NCBI GenBank assembly: GCA_016713325.1
Contig: JADJPJ010000026.1
Coordinates: 1 to 24,576, forward strand
From: Candidatus Flexifilum affinis
GTDB taxonomy: Bacteria; Chloroflexota; Anaerolineae; Aggregatilineales; Phototrophicaceae
Direction: 5' to 3'
DNA: 24,576 nt
Of the stretch, positions 15,730-23,969 are shown piece after piece. A program made the translations under genes and the position numbers. The notes beneath the pieces are model-generated. The model was not told the DNA's origin and did no database searches. It saw only the letters and a program-made list of their open reading frames with translations. The first letter of the stretch is position 1; each line of letters begins with the position of its first letter.

Positions 15730-17739
15730 ATGGCGATCCTCAGCACGCAACAACTTGGACTTTCCTTCGGCGCGTTCGACGTCTTTCTGAACGTGACGAC
15801 CGCGATTCAGCCCGGCGCGAAAATCGGGCTGGTCGGCCCCAACGGCATCGGCAAGACCTCCCTGCTCCTGATCCTGTGCGGCCTGCAAGAGCCGAGCGCC
15901 GGCCGCGTCGTCATGCAGGATGGGCTGAAACTGGGCTATCTGCGCCAGGAAGCGATGGCCGCCTTTCAGGAAGCGACCAATACCGTCTGGGAAGAGATGA
16001 TGTCGGTCTTCACCGGTGTGCAGGCGCTCGAAGCGCGCATGGCCGAGCTGGAGGCGCAGCTCAGCGACGAGACCGACAGCGCCGCGCTGGAGGCGATCCT
16101 CGGCGAGTACGGAGAGGTGCAGCACGAATTCGAGACGCTGGGCGGCTATGACTACGAGGTGCGGACCAAGGCGACGCTCCAGGGGCTAGGCTTCAGCGAG
16201 GCTGAGTACGCCACCCCGCTGATGCAGTTGAGCGGCGGGCAGAAGACCCGCGCCCTGCTGGCCCGTCTGCTGCTCAGCCGGCCGGATCTACTGGTGCTGG
16301 ACGAGCCGACCAACCACCTCGATGTCGGCGCGGTGCAGTGGCTGGAGCGGACGCTGCGCAAGTGGAACGGCGCGCTGCTGATCGTCAGCCATGACCGCTA
16401 CTTCCTCGACTCGGTGGCCGACACCATCTGGGAGATGCGCCGGACCGGTATCGACGAGTACAAGGGCAATTACAGCGCCTATGTGCGGCAGCGGCAGGAC
16501 CGGCAGGATTACGCCGCCAAGGTCTACGAGCAGGAGATGGAGCGCCTGCGCAGCGAGCTTGACTTCATCAAGCGCAACATCGCCCGCGCCTCGACCAATG
16601 GGGTGTCCGTCGGCCGCCTGCGCCGGCTGAGCCGCGACCTGGCTGCCATCGAGGAAATCGGCATCATGGCCTACAAGGCCAGCCGCAAGTGGTCGGAAAC
16701 GGGCGTGGGCGGGGTGCGCATGTACACGGTCACGGAGGCGGAGGCAGCGATCAAGGCCATCGTCTCCCCGGTGAACCGCCTGCCAAAGCTGGCTGTGCGT
16801 CTGAAGCAGGTGTATCGCAGCGGCGACTACGTGCTGCGAACACGCGATCTGCGCGTGGGCTACCCGACCCGGCACCTGTTCGACGCCGGGGAGATTGTGC
16901 TGATGCGCGGCGACTGCGCGGCGCTGATCGGCGACAACGGCACGGGCAAGACGACTCTGCTCAAGACGCTGACCGGCGAGATCCCGGCGCTGAGCGGGCA
17001 CGTCGCCATGGGGTCAGGCTTGAAGGTCGGCTACTTCGCCCAGGCGCACGACCAGATGAACCTCGACAACACGGTGCTGGACGAGCTGATACGCCACAAG
17101 GACATGCCGATCAGCGAGGCGCGCAACCATCTGGCGCAGTTCCTGTTCCGCGACGAGGATGTCTACAAAAAGGTGGGCATGCTCAGCGGCGGCGAGCGAG
17201 GCAAGCTGGCGCTGGCCATCCTGACGCTGGATCGGGCCAACTTCCTGCTGCTGGACGAGCCGACCAACCACCTGGACATTACGGCACAGGAGATTTTGCA
17301 GGAAGCGCTGGAGCACTACGAGGGCACGATCCTGCTCGTTTCGCACGACCGCTACCTGATCGACCGGCTGGCGACGCAGATCTGGAACCTGGAGGACGGC
17401 GCGATGCGCCTCTTCAAGGGCACCTACCAGGAATATCTGGCCGCCGAGGAAGCCGGAGAACTGGCCGCCAAGGCGGTGCAGAAATCGGCGACGGCGCACA
17501 AGCCCGCGCGTCCGCCGCGCCCGAAGAAGAACGATGCCCTGGCCCGGCTGGAGATGCAGATCCACAGCGCGGAGTCATCGCTCAAGGAGCTCGATATGCT
17601 GCTGGAGCGCGCCAGCGCCGCGCAGAAGGTGAGCGCCGTCCAGGACCTGGGCCGGCAGTATGCCGAGCAGCAGGCGGCGCTGGAAGGTCTGATGGTGCAG
17701 TGGGCGGCGCTGGCTGAGGATGGCGTGGCGGTGGGGTAA
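15730..17739 (+). CDS. ABC-F family ATPase (ribosome-associated translation factor / possible antibiotic-resistance protein)
   Basis: Intact 669-residue protein with two ABC domains and no membrane segments. Domain 1: Walker A GPNGIGKT (36-43), signature LSGGQ (167-171), Walker B LLVLDEPTNHLD with Glu192. Domain 2: Walker A GDNGTGKT (401-408), signature LSGGE (485-489), Walker B LLLDEPTNHLD (506-516). Both contain the SHDRY H-loop. The interdomain linker (about 245-345) is long, charged and helical, with KRNIARASTNGVSVGRLRRL at the likely tip. The C-terminus (about 600-660) is a basic, coiled-coil-like extension. ABC-F proteins enter the ribosomal E site and act on stalled or drug-bound ribosomes; the long linker and the upstream terminator would suit a resistance-type member, but a housekeeping role cannot be excluded. 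No strong ribosome-binding site precedes the ATG. Confidence 0.93.
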   Translation: MAILSTQQLGLSFGAFDVFLNVTTAIQPGAKIGLVGPNGIGKTSLLLILCGLQEPSAGRVVMQDGLKLGYLRQEAMAAFQEATNTVWEEMMSVFTGVQALEARMAELEAQLSDETDSAALEAILGEYGEVQHEFETLGGYDYEVRTKATLQGLGFSEAEYATPLMQLSGGQKTRALLARLLLSRPDLLVLDEPTNHLDVGAVQWLERTLRKWNGALLIVSHDRYFLDSVADTIWEMRRTGIDEYKGNYSAYVRQRQDRQDYAAKVYEQEMERLRSELDFIKRNIARASTNGVSVGRLRRLSRDLAAIEEIGIMAYKASRKWSETGVGGVRMYTVTEAEAAIKAIVSPVNRLPKLAVRLKQVYRSGDYVLRTRDLRVGYPTRHLFDAGEIVLMRGDCAALIGDNGTGKTTLLKTLTGEIPALSGHVAMGSGLKVGYFAQAHDQMNLDNTVLDELIRHKDMPISEARNHLAQFLFRDEDVYKKVGMLSGGERGKLALAILTLDRANFLLLDEPTNHLDITAQEILQEALEHYEGTILLVSHDRYLIDRLATQIWNLEDGAMRLFKGTYQEYLAAEEAGELAAKAVQKSATAHKPARPPRPKKNDALARLEMQIHSAESSLKELDMLLERASAAQKVSAVQDLGRQYAEQQAALEGLMVQWAALAEDGVAVG

Positions 17740-17744
17740 GCAGC

Positions 17745-17788
17745 AGACCCTCACCCCCGGCCCCTCTCCCGCGTCTGCGGGAGAGGGG
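17745..17788. repeat. CCCTCACCC palindromic intergenic repeat, clean copy
   Basis: GACCCTCACCCCC is followed by a perfect 12-bp hairpin: CCCCTCTCCCGC (17761-17772), loop GTCT, GCGGGAGAGGGG (17777-17788). It starts 6 bases after the ABC-F stop and could end that transcript. A degenerate relative is at 7146-7226. Confidence 0.7.
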
Positions 17789-17806
17789 AGATCTGGTTGA
17801 GAAGAC

Positions 17807-17876
17807 CGTAGGGACGCGCAACGGCGCGTCCGTCGGTCAGCTTCCCTCGGCGGACGAGGCAGGCCTCGTCCCTACG
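17807..17876. repeat. Composite inverted-repeat element with two internal hairpins
   Basis: Perfect 10-bp outer arms CGTAGGGACG (17807-17816) and CGTCCCTACG (17867-17876) enclose two hairpins: GACGCGC / GCGCGTC around AACG (17813-17830) and GACGAGGC-AG-GCCTCGTC (17853-17870). The right arm overlaps the stop codon of the minus-strand membrane gene. The second hairpin has a relative at 15258-15275. It resembles a small non-coding repeat of the MITE/REP kind; no target duplication was identified. Confidence 0.65.
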
Positions 17877-18663
17877 AATCGGCGGGGGTGGACCGGCGGC
17901 GGAAGAGGGCGTCGGCCGCGCCAAGGACCGTCACGGCGGCGATTCCGCCCAGGATGCTCACTGGCGTGATGGGGATGTTCAGCCAGGCCAGCCACGCCAG
18001 CCAGATCGCCCCCACGGCCACCGACAGGACCGGCGCCAGTGCAACATGGGCCAGCGGCGGGGCGTCGGGGTCGAGCAGGGCGAGCGAGAGGGCCAGCCCT
18101 GGCGCGACGAAGACGGTCAGCGGCGCGAGCAGATAGACGAGCAGCAGGTTGCCCGGCCCGAGCAAGCGCAGGGCGACGGTCAGGATCAGGATCACACCGA
18201 TTCCGGCCAGCAGCCCGGCGGCAGTCCCGCGCGGCAGCCCCGGCGCGATGTCCAGCTCAGCGACCTCCGCACCGCGGCGCAGCAGCGTCAGGGCGGAATC
18301 GAGCGAGAGCGCGATCAGGACGGCGATCAGCACGTCGTAGGGTGAAAGCCCTTCCTGGTAGCGGGCCAGCAGGATGATTCCCAGCGCGCCGACGGTCAGG
18401 GCGATCAGCGCGGGGAGGATCGGGCTGGCCGGCAGCGCGGCACCTTCGGCGTCTTCGCCCCGCGTGACCAGCGCGAAGATCACGCACAGCAGCGCCCCGA
18501 GCACCAGCGCGTTTTCCCCCAGGACGTAGATGAAATCGACATAGCGAAGGATCTGCGCCTCGGCCAGCGCCACCACGAGCGCGCCGAATGCGATCAACAG
18601 GGTCAGCGCCAGGGCAAGGGACGACGCCGAGGGCAGGCGAACACCACGCAAGCGCGCGATCAT
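17872..18663 (-). CDS. Polytopic membrane protein of unknown function
   Basis: 263 residues, with about eight hydrophobic segments at roughly 13-35, 44-67, 82-100, 109-128, 148-168, 172-197, 206-230 and 235-252, and a short basic C-terminus (FRRRSTPADS). No family motif was recognised. Its ATG overlaps the upstream gene's stop by 4 bases (ATGA), so it is translated together with the large membrane protein and probably works with it. The last codons and stop lie inside the right arm of a palindromic element, so the original C-terminus may have been altered by that repeat. Confidence 0.75.
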   Translation of the reverse strand: MIARLRGVRLPSASSLALALTLLIAFGALVVALAEAQILRYVDFIYVLGENALVLGALLCVIFALVTRGEDAEGAALPASPILPALIALTVGALGIILLARYQEGLSPYDVLIAVLIALSLDSALTLLRRGAEVAELDIAPGLPRGTAAGLLAGIGVILILTVALRLLGPGNLLLVYLLAPLTVFVAPGLALSLALLDPDAPPLAHVALAPVLSVAVGAIWLAWLAWLNIPITPVSILGGIAAVTVLGAADALFRRRSTPADS

Positions 18664-20211
18664 GGGCGCACCTCGTAGATGAAGACGTCGGCGTTGCGGA
18701 AGACCAGGCGCATTCGTGGGTGGGCGTTCATCACCTGGCGCGACCGACCTGGATCGGGAATGTCCGGCGTGCGCGCCCGCACGATGACGAAGCGAACGTC
18801 GTGGCGGTCCAGCACCTCATCCATGTCGTCCAACCCCATCAGGATCGAGGTGGCGTCGGCGGCAGTGGGCAGCACCTCGACGTTGCTAATCAGGTCCGGG
18901 GTGAGCGCGGCCAACTGTGGGCGATCGAGCAGGCGCGGCATCTGGAAACCGAGGAAGGTGCCCATGGCGACCACATCGCCCGGCTCGCTGAACGACTCCA
19001 GCCAGTCGACGGCTTCCAGCAGATCGGGCGTGACGATCTCGAAGTACTTCGACGCCTCATAGCCGCGCACCGAGGCGCTCAGGCCGATGGCGAAGACCAG
19101 CGCGGATACGGCGACGGCGCGGGCCAGGAACGGCCGCAGTCGCAGGATGAGCGACGCCCCGCCCAGCGCGATCGGGATGCTGAGAAAGTAGATGGCGCGG
19201 GTGTAGTTGAACTTCAGGCCAATCAGCCAGCCGAACATGAAAAGCAGCGAAATGGCCAGATAGCAGGCATAGAGCCGGCGGGCAGTGGGCGCAACTTGGC
19301 GGTCGGTGAGGAAGCTGACCGCCCCGCCGACCAGGACCAGCAGGCCCATCGGGGTGATGATGCGCGCCCAGGACTCCCAGGTGACGCGGGTCATATCGAA
19401 GCGTTCAGCGTCGGCCAGGACGCTGGCGGCATCCTGCTGCGTGACCAACCGGAAGGCGTCGAGCGCGACGGGCAGGCCGATGACGGCGCACAGCAGCGCC
19501 AGGGGGATCAGCCGGCGCAGCGACTCGCGCGGGCGCAGGATCAGGCTGACGGCGGCAAACAGGCCCAGTGCCAGCGCCAGCCACAGCGTCGAGACGTGGT
19601 GCATGTAGGCCGTGCCGCACAGCGCCAGCGCCAGCAGGATCAGGTTGCGGGCAGTCGGCTTCTCCCAGGCCATCAGCCAGAGGCCGAAGCAGGCCGGGAA
19701 GAGCGAAATGGCGATGGCGTTGGGGTAGCCGGCCCAGGTCATCATGTCGACGAACAGGGGCAGGACGGCGGTGAACAGCATCGCGATCAGGCCGGCGTCA
19801 TCGCGTCGAAAGACCTGCCTCGCCAGGAAAAAATGTCCCCAGGCACTCGATGATGGCGAAGAAAGTGATGACGTGGACCAGGTCGAAGGGTGACGCGCCG
19901 CTGACGGCGGCCATGGCGCCGAACACGAGCGGTCCGCCGGGGAGCAGGGGCCAGGTCGCGCCGCCGAGCTGGTAGTTTTCGGCAAAAGCCGGGATCGTCC
20001 CGGTCTCCAGGACCTGCTGGGCGAAGAGCAGATGCAGGCCGTAGTCGGGGCCGGTGGGCTGGGTATAGAGGTAAATGGTGACGCCGCGCAGAAGCAGCGC
20101 CAGGAGCAGGCCGGGCAGCACGTAGCGCCAGCGTGAGCGGATAAGCCCGTCAAAGAAGGCGCGGGCGGGTCCGGCGACGGTCGGTTGTGAAAGGGTGTGG
20201 TCGGCAGTCAT
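18660..20211 (-). CDS. Large polytopic membrane protein, candidate GT-C-like glycosyltransferase, one frameshift
   Basis: The N-terminal segment from ATG 20211 and the long segment to 18660 rejoin near 19835 into about 516 residues. After one N-terminal helix (YVLPGLLLALLLRGVTIYLY) comes a loop with PTGPDYGLHLLFAQQ, where GT-C enzymes carry an acidic residue pair, then roughly ten more hydrophobic segments and a soluble C-terminal domain of about 130 residues (YFEIVTPDLLEAVDWLESFS, then VVAMGTFLGFQMPRLLDRP, ending in DVFIYEVRP). This topology fits lipid-sugar-dependent GT-C transferases, but no diagnostic motif is certain. The frameshift is between a G4 run and a T6 run of the coding strand, an error-prone context. 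It overlaps its neighbours on both sides by 4 bases. Confidence 0.7.
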
Positions 20212-20351
20212 GGCGGAGCATTATAGCGCAGGAGTTCGGCATCCTCGGTCGGCTGGTAGAAAAGGCCGCGCACCGCCTCGTGCAGGGCGAGATCGACGTC
20301 GGCCAATACGAACGAGGCGGTCGTGCCATCGGATTTGGTGAGCGTTTTCAT
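20208..20351 (-). CDS. Small 47-residue protein, first gene of a coupled membrane-protein operon
   Basis: ATG 20351 opens a 47-codon frame, MKTLTKSDGTTASFVLADVD followed by LALHEAVRG and ending RYNAPP, whose TGA overlaps the ATG of the next gene (ATGA at 20208-20211). It has no membrane segment; a short helix (LALHEAVRGLFYQP) is likely. A stop codon lies just upstream, so this Met is the only start, although its ribosome-binding site is weak. It is not recognised. The 4-base overlap matches the next gene junction in the same operon, which supports it being real. Confidence 0.5.
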   Translation of the reverse strand: MKTLTKSDGTTASFVLADVDLALHEAVRGLFYQPTEDAELLRYNAPP

Positions 20352-20414
20352 GAGGGGCTTGCTTCATCTTTGGCAGGTGAGAAGACGCCTGAAAGAGGCG
20401 TAGATTGGGAGAGA

Positions 20415-20423
20415 AGTATAGCA
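20415..20423 (-). promoter_or_regulatory. Extended -10 promoter for the minus-strand membrane operon
   Basis: Minus-strand TGC-TATACT (20415-20423). The transcript would start near 20407 and carry a leader of about 56 bases with a small hairpin (ACGCCT / AGGCGT, 20385-20401) before the 47-residue ORF. Confidence 0.45.
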
Positions 20424-20432
20424 GTTCTTCTG

Positions 20433-20461
20433 TTGTGACCGGGGTCGATTCGGGCTATAGT
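20433..20461 (+). promoter_or_regulatory. Sigma70-type promoter for the STAND-LuxR regulator
   Basis: TTGTGA (20433-20438), 17 bases, TATAGT (20456-20461). Predicted start near 20468, which rules out the GTG at 20464 as the start codon and favours ATG 20518. Confidence 0.6.
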
Positions 20462-20517
20462 GAGTGCACACAATCGTCTCTCGGACCCCCGACCCTTTCG
20501 CTCGCTGTTTGCCGGAC

Positions 20518-22985
20518 ATGCCCATGAATTCGATGACGCCCGCCCCTCCGCGTCTCAAACTGCCACCGCAGACCACACCCTTCATCGGCAGGGTGCGCGA
20601 AGTGCAGGATCTCACCCGACTGCTGGCCGACCCGGCCTGCCACCTGCTGACGCTCGTCGGCCCCGGCGGCATCGGCAAGACTCGTCTGGCACTGGAAGTC
20701 GCAGCGGCGCTGGCCGATCAATTCACCGATGGCGCGACCTTCGTCTCGCTGGCGCCGGTCAGCGCCGCAGACTATCTGGTCTCGACCATCGCCCGCGCCC
20801 TGGGGTTCGAGTTCTACGAACAGGAAGACATCACCCGCCAGCTCTTCGATCACCTGAGCGACCTGAATCTGCTGCTGGTCATGGATAACTTCGAGCATCT
20901 GCTCGATGGGGCGGGACTCCTCAGTGAGATCACCGCTCATGCCCCTGGAATCAGGATTCTGGCCACCTCGCGCGAGCGGCTGGCCCTGACCAGCGAGACG
21001 GTCTACAACGTGGGTGGCCTGGACTTCCACGGCGATTTGCAGGCGTCGGAGGCGGCGAGCCTGTTCGTGCAGAGCGCGCGCCGGCTGCGCCCGGACTTCA
21101 AACTCGAGTCCGAGGATCACCCCGCCCTGGCGCGTATCTGCCAGTTGGTGGGCGGCATGCCGCTCGGCATCCTGCTGGCGGCCAACTGGATACAGACCCT
21201 GTCCCTGGCCGAGATCGCCGACGAGATCGCGCACAGCCTTGACTTCCTGGAGACGCGCATGCGCGACATCCCGGAACGGCAGCGCAGCATCCGGGCGGTG
21301 CTCAACCCCCTCTGGGACGGTCTGACCGACGAGGTGCGCGAGGTCTTCCAGCGGACGTCGATTTTCTGGGGCGGCTTTACGCGCGCGGCCTTCGAGGCCG
21401 TGACCGGCGGATCGCTGCGCAGCCTGTCGCTGCTGGTCGACAAGTCGCTGGTGCGCCATGACGACGATGGGCGCTACCGCATGCACGAACTGCTGGCGCA
21501 GTACGCCTGGGAGCAGTTGAAGAAGTCGCCCGAGGACGTGCAGGCGACCCGCCGGCGTCACGCGCGCTTCTTTGCACGTTTTCTGGAGGATCAGCTCGCC
21601 GATTTGATGGGCGACCGGCCCCGTTCGGCGCAGGCGGCCATCAATGTCGAGGTCGAAAACGTGCGTGCCGCCTGGCGGACCATGGCAGAACTGCACATGG
21701 CCCAGGAGATTCGCCAGTCGGCGAGCAGCATGTGGTTTTACTTTCTCGATAGCTACCTGGTCGTCGAGGGCATGGAGCTGTTCGAGCAGGCGCTGGCACT
21801 TCTGGAGGCGGCCGGGGACGACGCCGACGCGCGTTTCTGCCGGGGGGTGGTGCTGGCGCGTCTGGGATCGTTCCTCGCGGTCAACGGCGCACGAGAGAAA
21901 GGCAAGGCGGCCATCGACGAGGGCGTGGCCATCCTGAGGGACTATGACGACCGGGCCGAGCTTCAGCTCGCGCTGTACAACCTGGTCGATACTCTGATGG
22001 CCATCCACGGCTGGACGCTGACGCCGGAGGATGGCGAGTGGGACTGGACCGCTGGTCTGGCGGCGGCCCGCGAAGGGCTGGCCATCGCCCAGGACTTGAA
22101 CGACACCAATAAGATCGCGCACCATCTCTACATCCTGGGATGGATCGCCTTCACCCAACATCAGTATGACGAAGCGGAGGCCCTGGGCCGCCAATCGGAA
22201 GCGCTGTTTCGTCAGACCCGCAACCTGGCGATGCTCGGCACCGTACTCGGCCCCCTGCTGGGTCGAGTGGCGGAAACGCGTCGGGATTTCGCGGAAGGGC
22301 GCCGGCTTCGCCTGGAAAGTCTGCGGGTGGCCGAGGAGATCGGTAATGCGCTCGACCTGGGCAGCAACTACGCCGGTCTGGGTTACCTGGCCTATCTACA
22401 GGGAGACTATGCCGAGGCGGCGCGCTGCTATCTGCGCTCGGTGGAGCACCACCGCACCCTCCCGCCCCGAAAGATGCGCTGGGTGTTCAGCGGCACCCTA
22501 GTGAACATCGGCAAGCTGTGGGCGGCGCTGGGCAGATCTGGAGCGGGCGGCGGCGGTGCAGTCGTTCATGCTGACGCTGTTCCGCCAACAGCCGCGAGGC
22601 GCGCGTGGGCCGGCGAAGAACTGGAGCGGCTCAGGGCGCTGCTGCCGCCGGAGGCCTCCGACGGCGGTCGCGCGCGGATCGTCGCTGGATCTGAATGCCT
22701 TGCTGGACGCGTTCCTCGCCGAAGCCCACGCTGGCGCCGCCAGATCCGCTGAAACCACGGCCGATGCGCAGCCCGACACCCCGGCCGTCGATTCGCTGAC
22801 CGCGCGCGAACTGGAGATCATCGGTCTGATCGCGCAGGGTCTGTCCAACCGGCAGATCGCCAGAGACGCTGACCTTCTCGGTCGGCACGGTCAAGTGGTA
22901 CGTCAACCAGATCTTCGGCAAGCTGCACGTGACCAACCGCACCGAGCTGGTGGCGCGGGCGCGTGGGCTGGGCCTGCTGGCGTAG
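20518..22985 (+). CDS. STAND-type ATPase-TPR-LuxR transcriptional regulator, frameshifted near the C-terminus
   Basis: About 820 residues when rejoined. I choose ATG 20518 because the promoter places the transcript start after the upstream GTG; ATG 20524 is also possible. Residues 20-160 form an NB-ARC/AP-ATPase-like module: FIGRVREVQDL, Walker A GPGGIGKT (48-55), Walker B LLLVMDNFEHLL (118-129), and RILATSRERL. Next come a winged-helix part, LVDKSLVRHDDDGRYRMHEL, and a long TPR-like helical array. The C-terminal LuxR helix-turn-helix reads SLTARELEIIGLIAQGLSNR, then, after a shift, SVGTVKWYVNQIFGKLHVTN. Frame changes lie near 22532 (one extra A), 22590, 22690 and 22865. Such proteins bind DNA after ligand- and nucleotide-driven opening; the inducer is unknown. 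It diverges from the membrane operon and may control it. Confidence 0.88.
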
Positions 22986-23042
22986 TTGGCGCAACGTAGC
23001 TGCCCATCCCCGATAACCCGTTGACGAGATTCGCGCAGGTCC

Positions 23043-23073
23043 TTGACTCTCAAGCTGCTTGAGACCCTAGGAA
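23043..23073 (+). promoter_or_regulatory. MerR-type promoter/operator with 19-bp spacer
   Basis: TTGACT (23043-23048) and TAGGAA (23068-23073) are 19 bases apart, and the palindrome TCTCAAG-CTG-CTTGAGA (23048-23064) lies between them. An over-long spacer with a central dyad is the hallmark of promoters activated by MerR-family twisting of DNA. It lies about 50 bases before the MerR ATG, so autoregulation and control of the following gene are likely. Confidence 0.7.
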
Positions 23074-23125
23074 TGCCGAACAAGCTTTTGGAGTCAGGAT
23101 CCGGCACCCCTCCAGGAAGGTCTGT

Positions 23126-23957
23126 ATGCTCAGAATTGGCGACTTTCCAAGATCTGCCGGGTGCCCGTATCGGCGCTGCGCTACTACGCCGATACAGGGC
23201 TGCTGACACCGGTGCATGTCGACCCCATCACCGGCTACCGCTACTACACGTTCGACCAGCTCCCACAGCTCAATCGCATCCTGGCCTTAAAGATCTGGGC
23301 CTTCGCTGGCCAGCATCCGCCGGCTTCTGGACGAAGCGATCTCTCGGCGGAAATTCAGGGCATGCTGCGCCTGCGCGAAGCCGAGCTGGCGCAACAGGTC
23401 TGCCGACGCGCAGTCCCAGCTCCAGCGCGTTCGAGCTTACGGCTGCGTTCAGATTCAGCAGGAGACTCAGGAGATGGCCCCGGAAGTGGTGGTGCGGACG
23501 ATCGATGCACAGCCCGTGCTCTCCGTTCGCGAAGTGATACCCGGGTGGCGATCAGGTCGCGGCGCTGCTGGTCGAGTTGGTCATCGCCATGGGTACCGAA
23601 AGCAGAGGTTCTGCTGCACCGCCGATGACGATCTTCCACGACCCGGAGTTCAAGGATACCGACCTGGATAAAACGGAGGTTGCCGCCCGGTCGCGCGGCC
23701 GGTAGACCGGCTTCGCCACACAAAGCGGCTATGCCGTCGCTGGGCGGATGCTCGAAGCGCTCCCCGGCGGCGGCCTGTACCTATCACGTCGGCAGCTTTG
23801 AAACGTTGATGACACCTATGCTCGCGCTCGGCCGCTGGCTGGAGACGAGCGGGCTATCAGATCAGCGGTCTCGCCGGGGAGATTTACCTGCGTCCACCGG
23901 CGAGGTCCGGGAACCGGCCTCCCGACCGAAATTCAGATGCCCGTTGAACGAGCGTAA
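23126..23957 (+). CDS. MerR-family regulator with GyrI-like effector domain (BmrR type), heavily frameshifted
   Basis: ATG 23126 follows AGGAAGG. The first codons give MLRIGDF, and adding one T at about 23148 joins SKICRVPVSALRYYADTGLL, then DPITGYRYYTFDQLPQLNRI, a standard MerR DNA-binding domain. Rejoined segments continue as RRLLDEA, AEIQGMLRLREAELAQQV, a dimerisation helix (ADAQSQLQRVRAY), then the effector domain: PEVVVRTIDAQPVLSVREVI, TIFHDPEFKDTDLDKTEVA, TYHVGSFETL, LGRWLE, GEIYLRPPARSGN and EIQMPVERA with TAA at 23955-23957. Total about 277 residues, normal for BmrR-like drug-sensing regulators. I count about eight frame changes in 830 bases, so as written it encodes nothing functional. 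Likely inducers are amphipathic or cationic compounds, by family only. Confidence 0.75.
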
Positions 23958-23969
23958 GGAGTGTATGGC

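Noticed and set aside
15255..17876. CRISPR array suggested by repeated palindromes
   Set aside because: Only two hairpin copies exist, 2.6 kb apart, without regular repeat-spacer units or cas genes.
18588..19853. 421-codon plus-strand frame opposite the GT-C-like gene
   Set aside because: Strongly biased to Gly, Gln, Asp, Arg and His, as expected for the antisense of a transmembrane gene.
20211..20225. Perfect minus-strand TATAAT 8 bases before the ATG at 20211, suggesting a leaderless mRNA
   Set aside because: The hexamer is the Tyr-Asn codon pair near the end of the 47-residue upstream ORF, and no -35 is visible. A real promoter lies further upstream at 20415-20423.
20455..22194. 579-codon minus-strand frame opposite the STAND-LuxR gene
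   Set aside because: The plus strand carries a clear P-loop ATPase; the antisense frame is a GC-bias shadow with no motifs.
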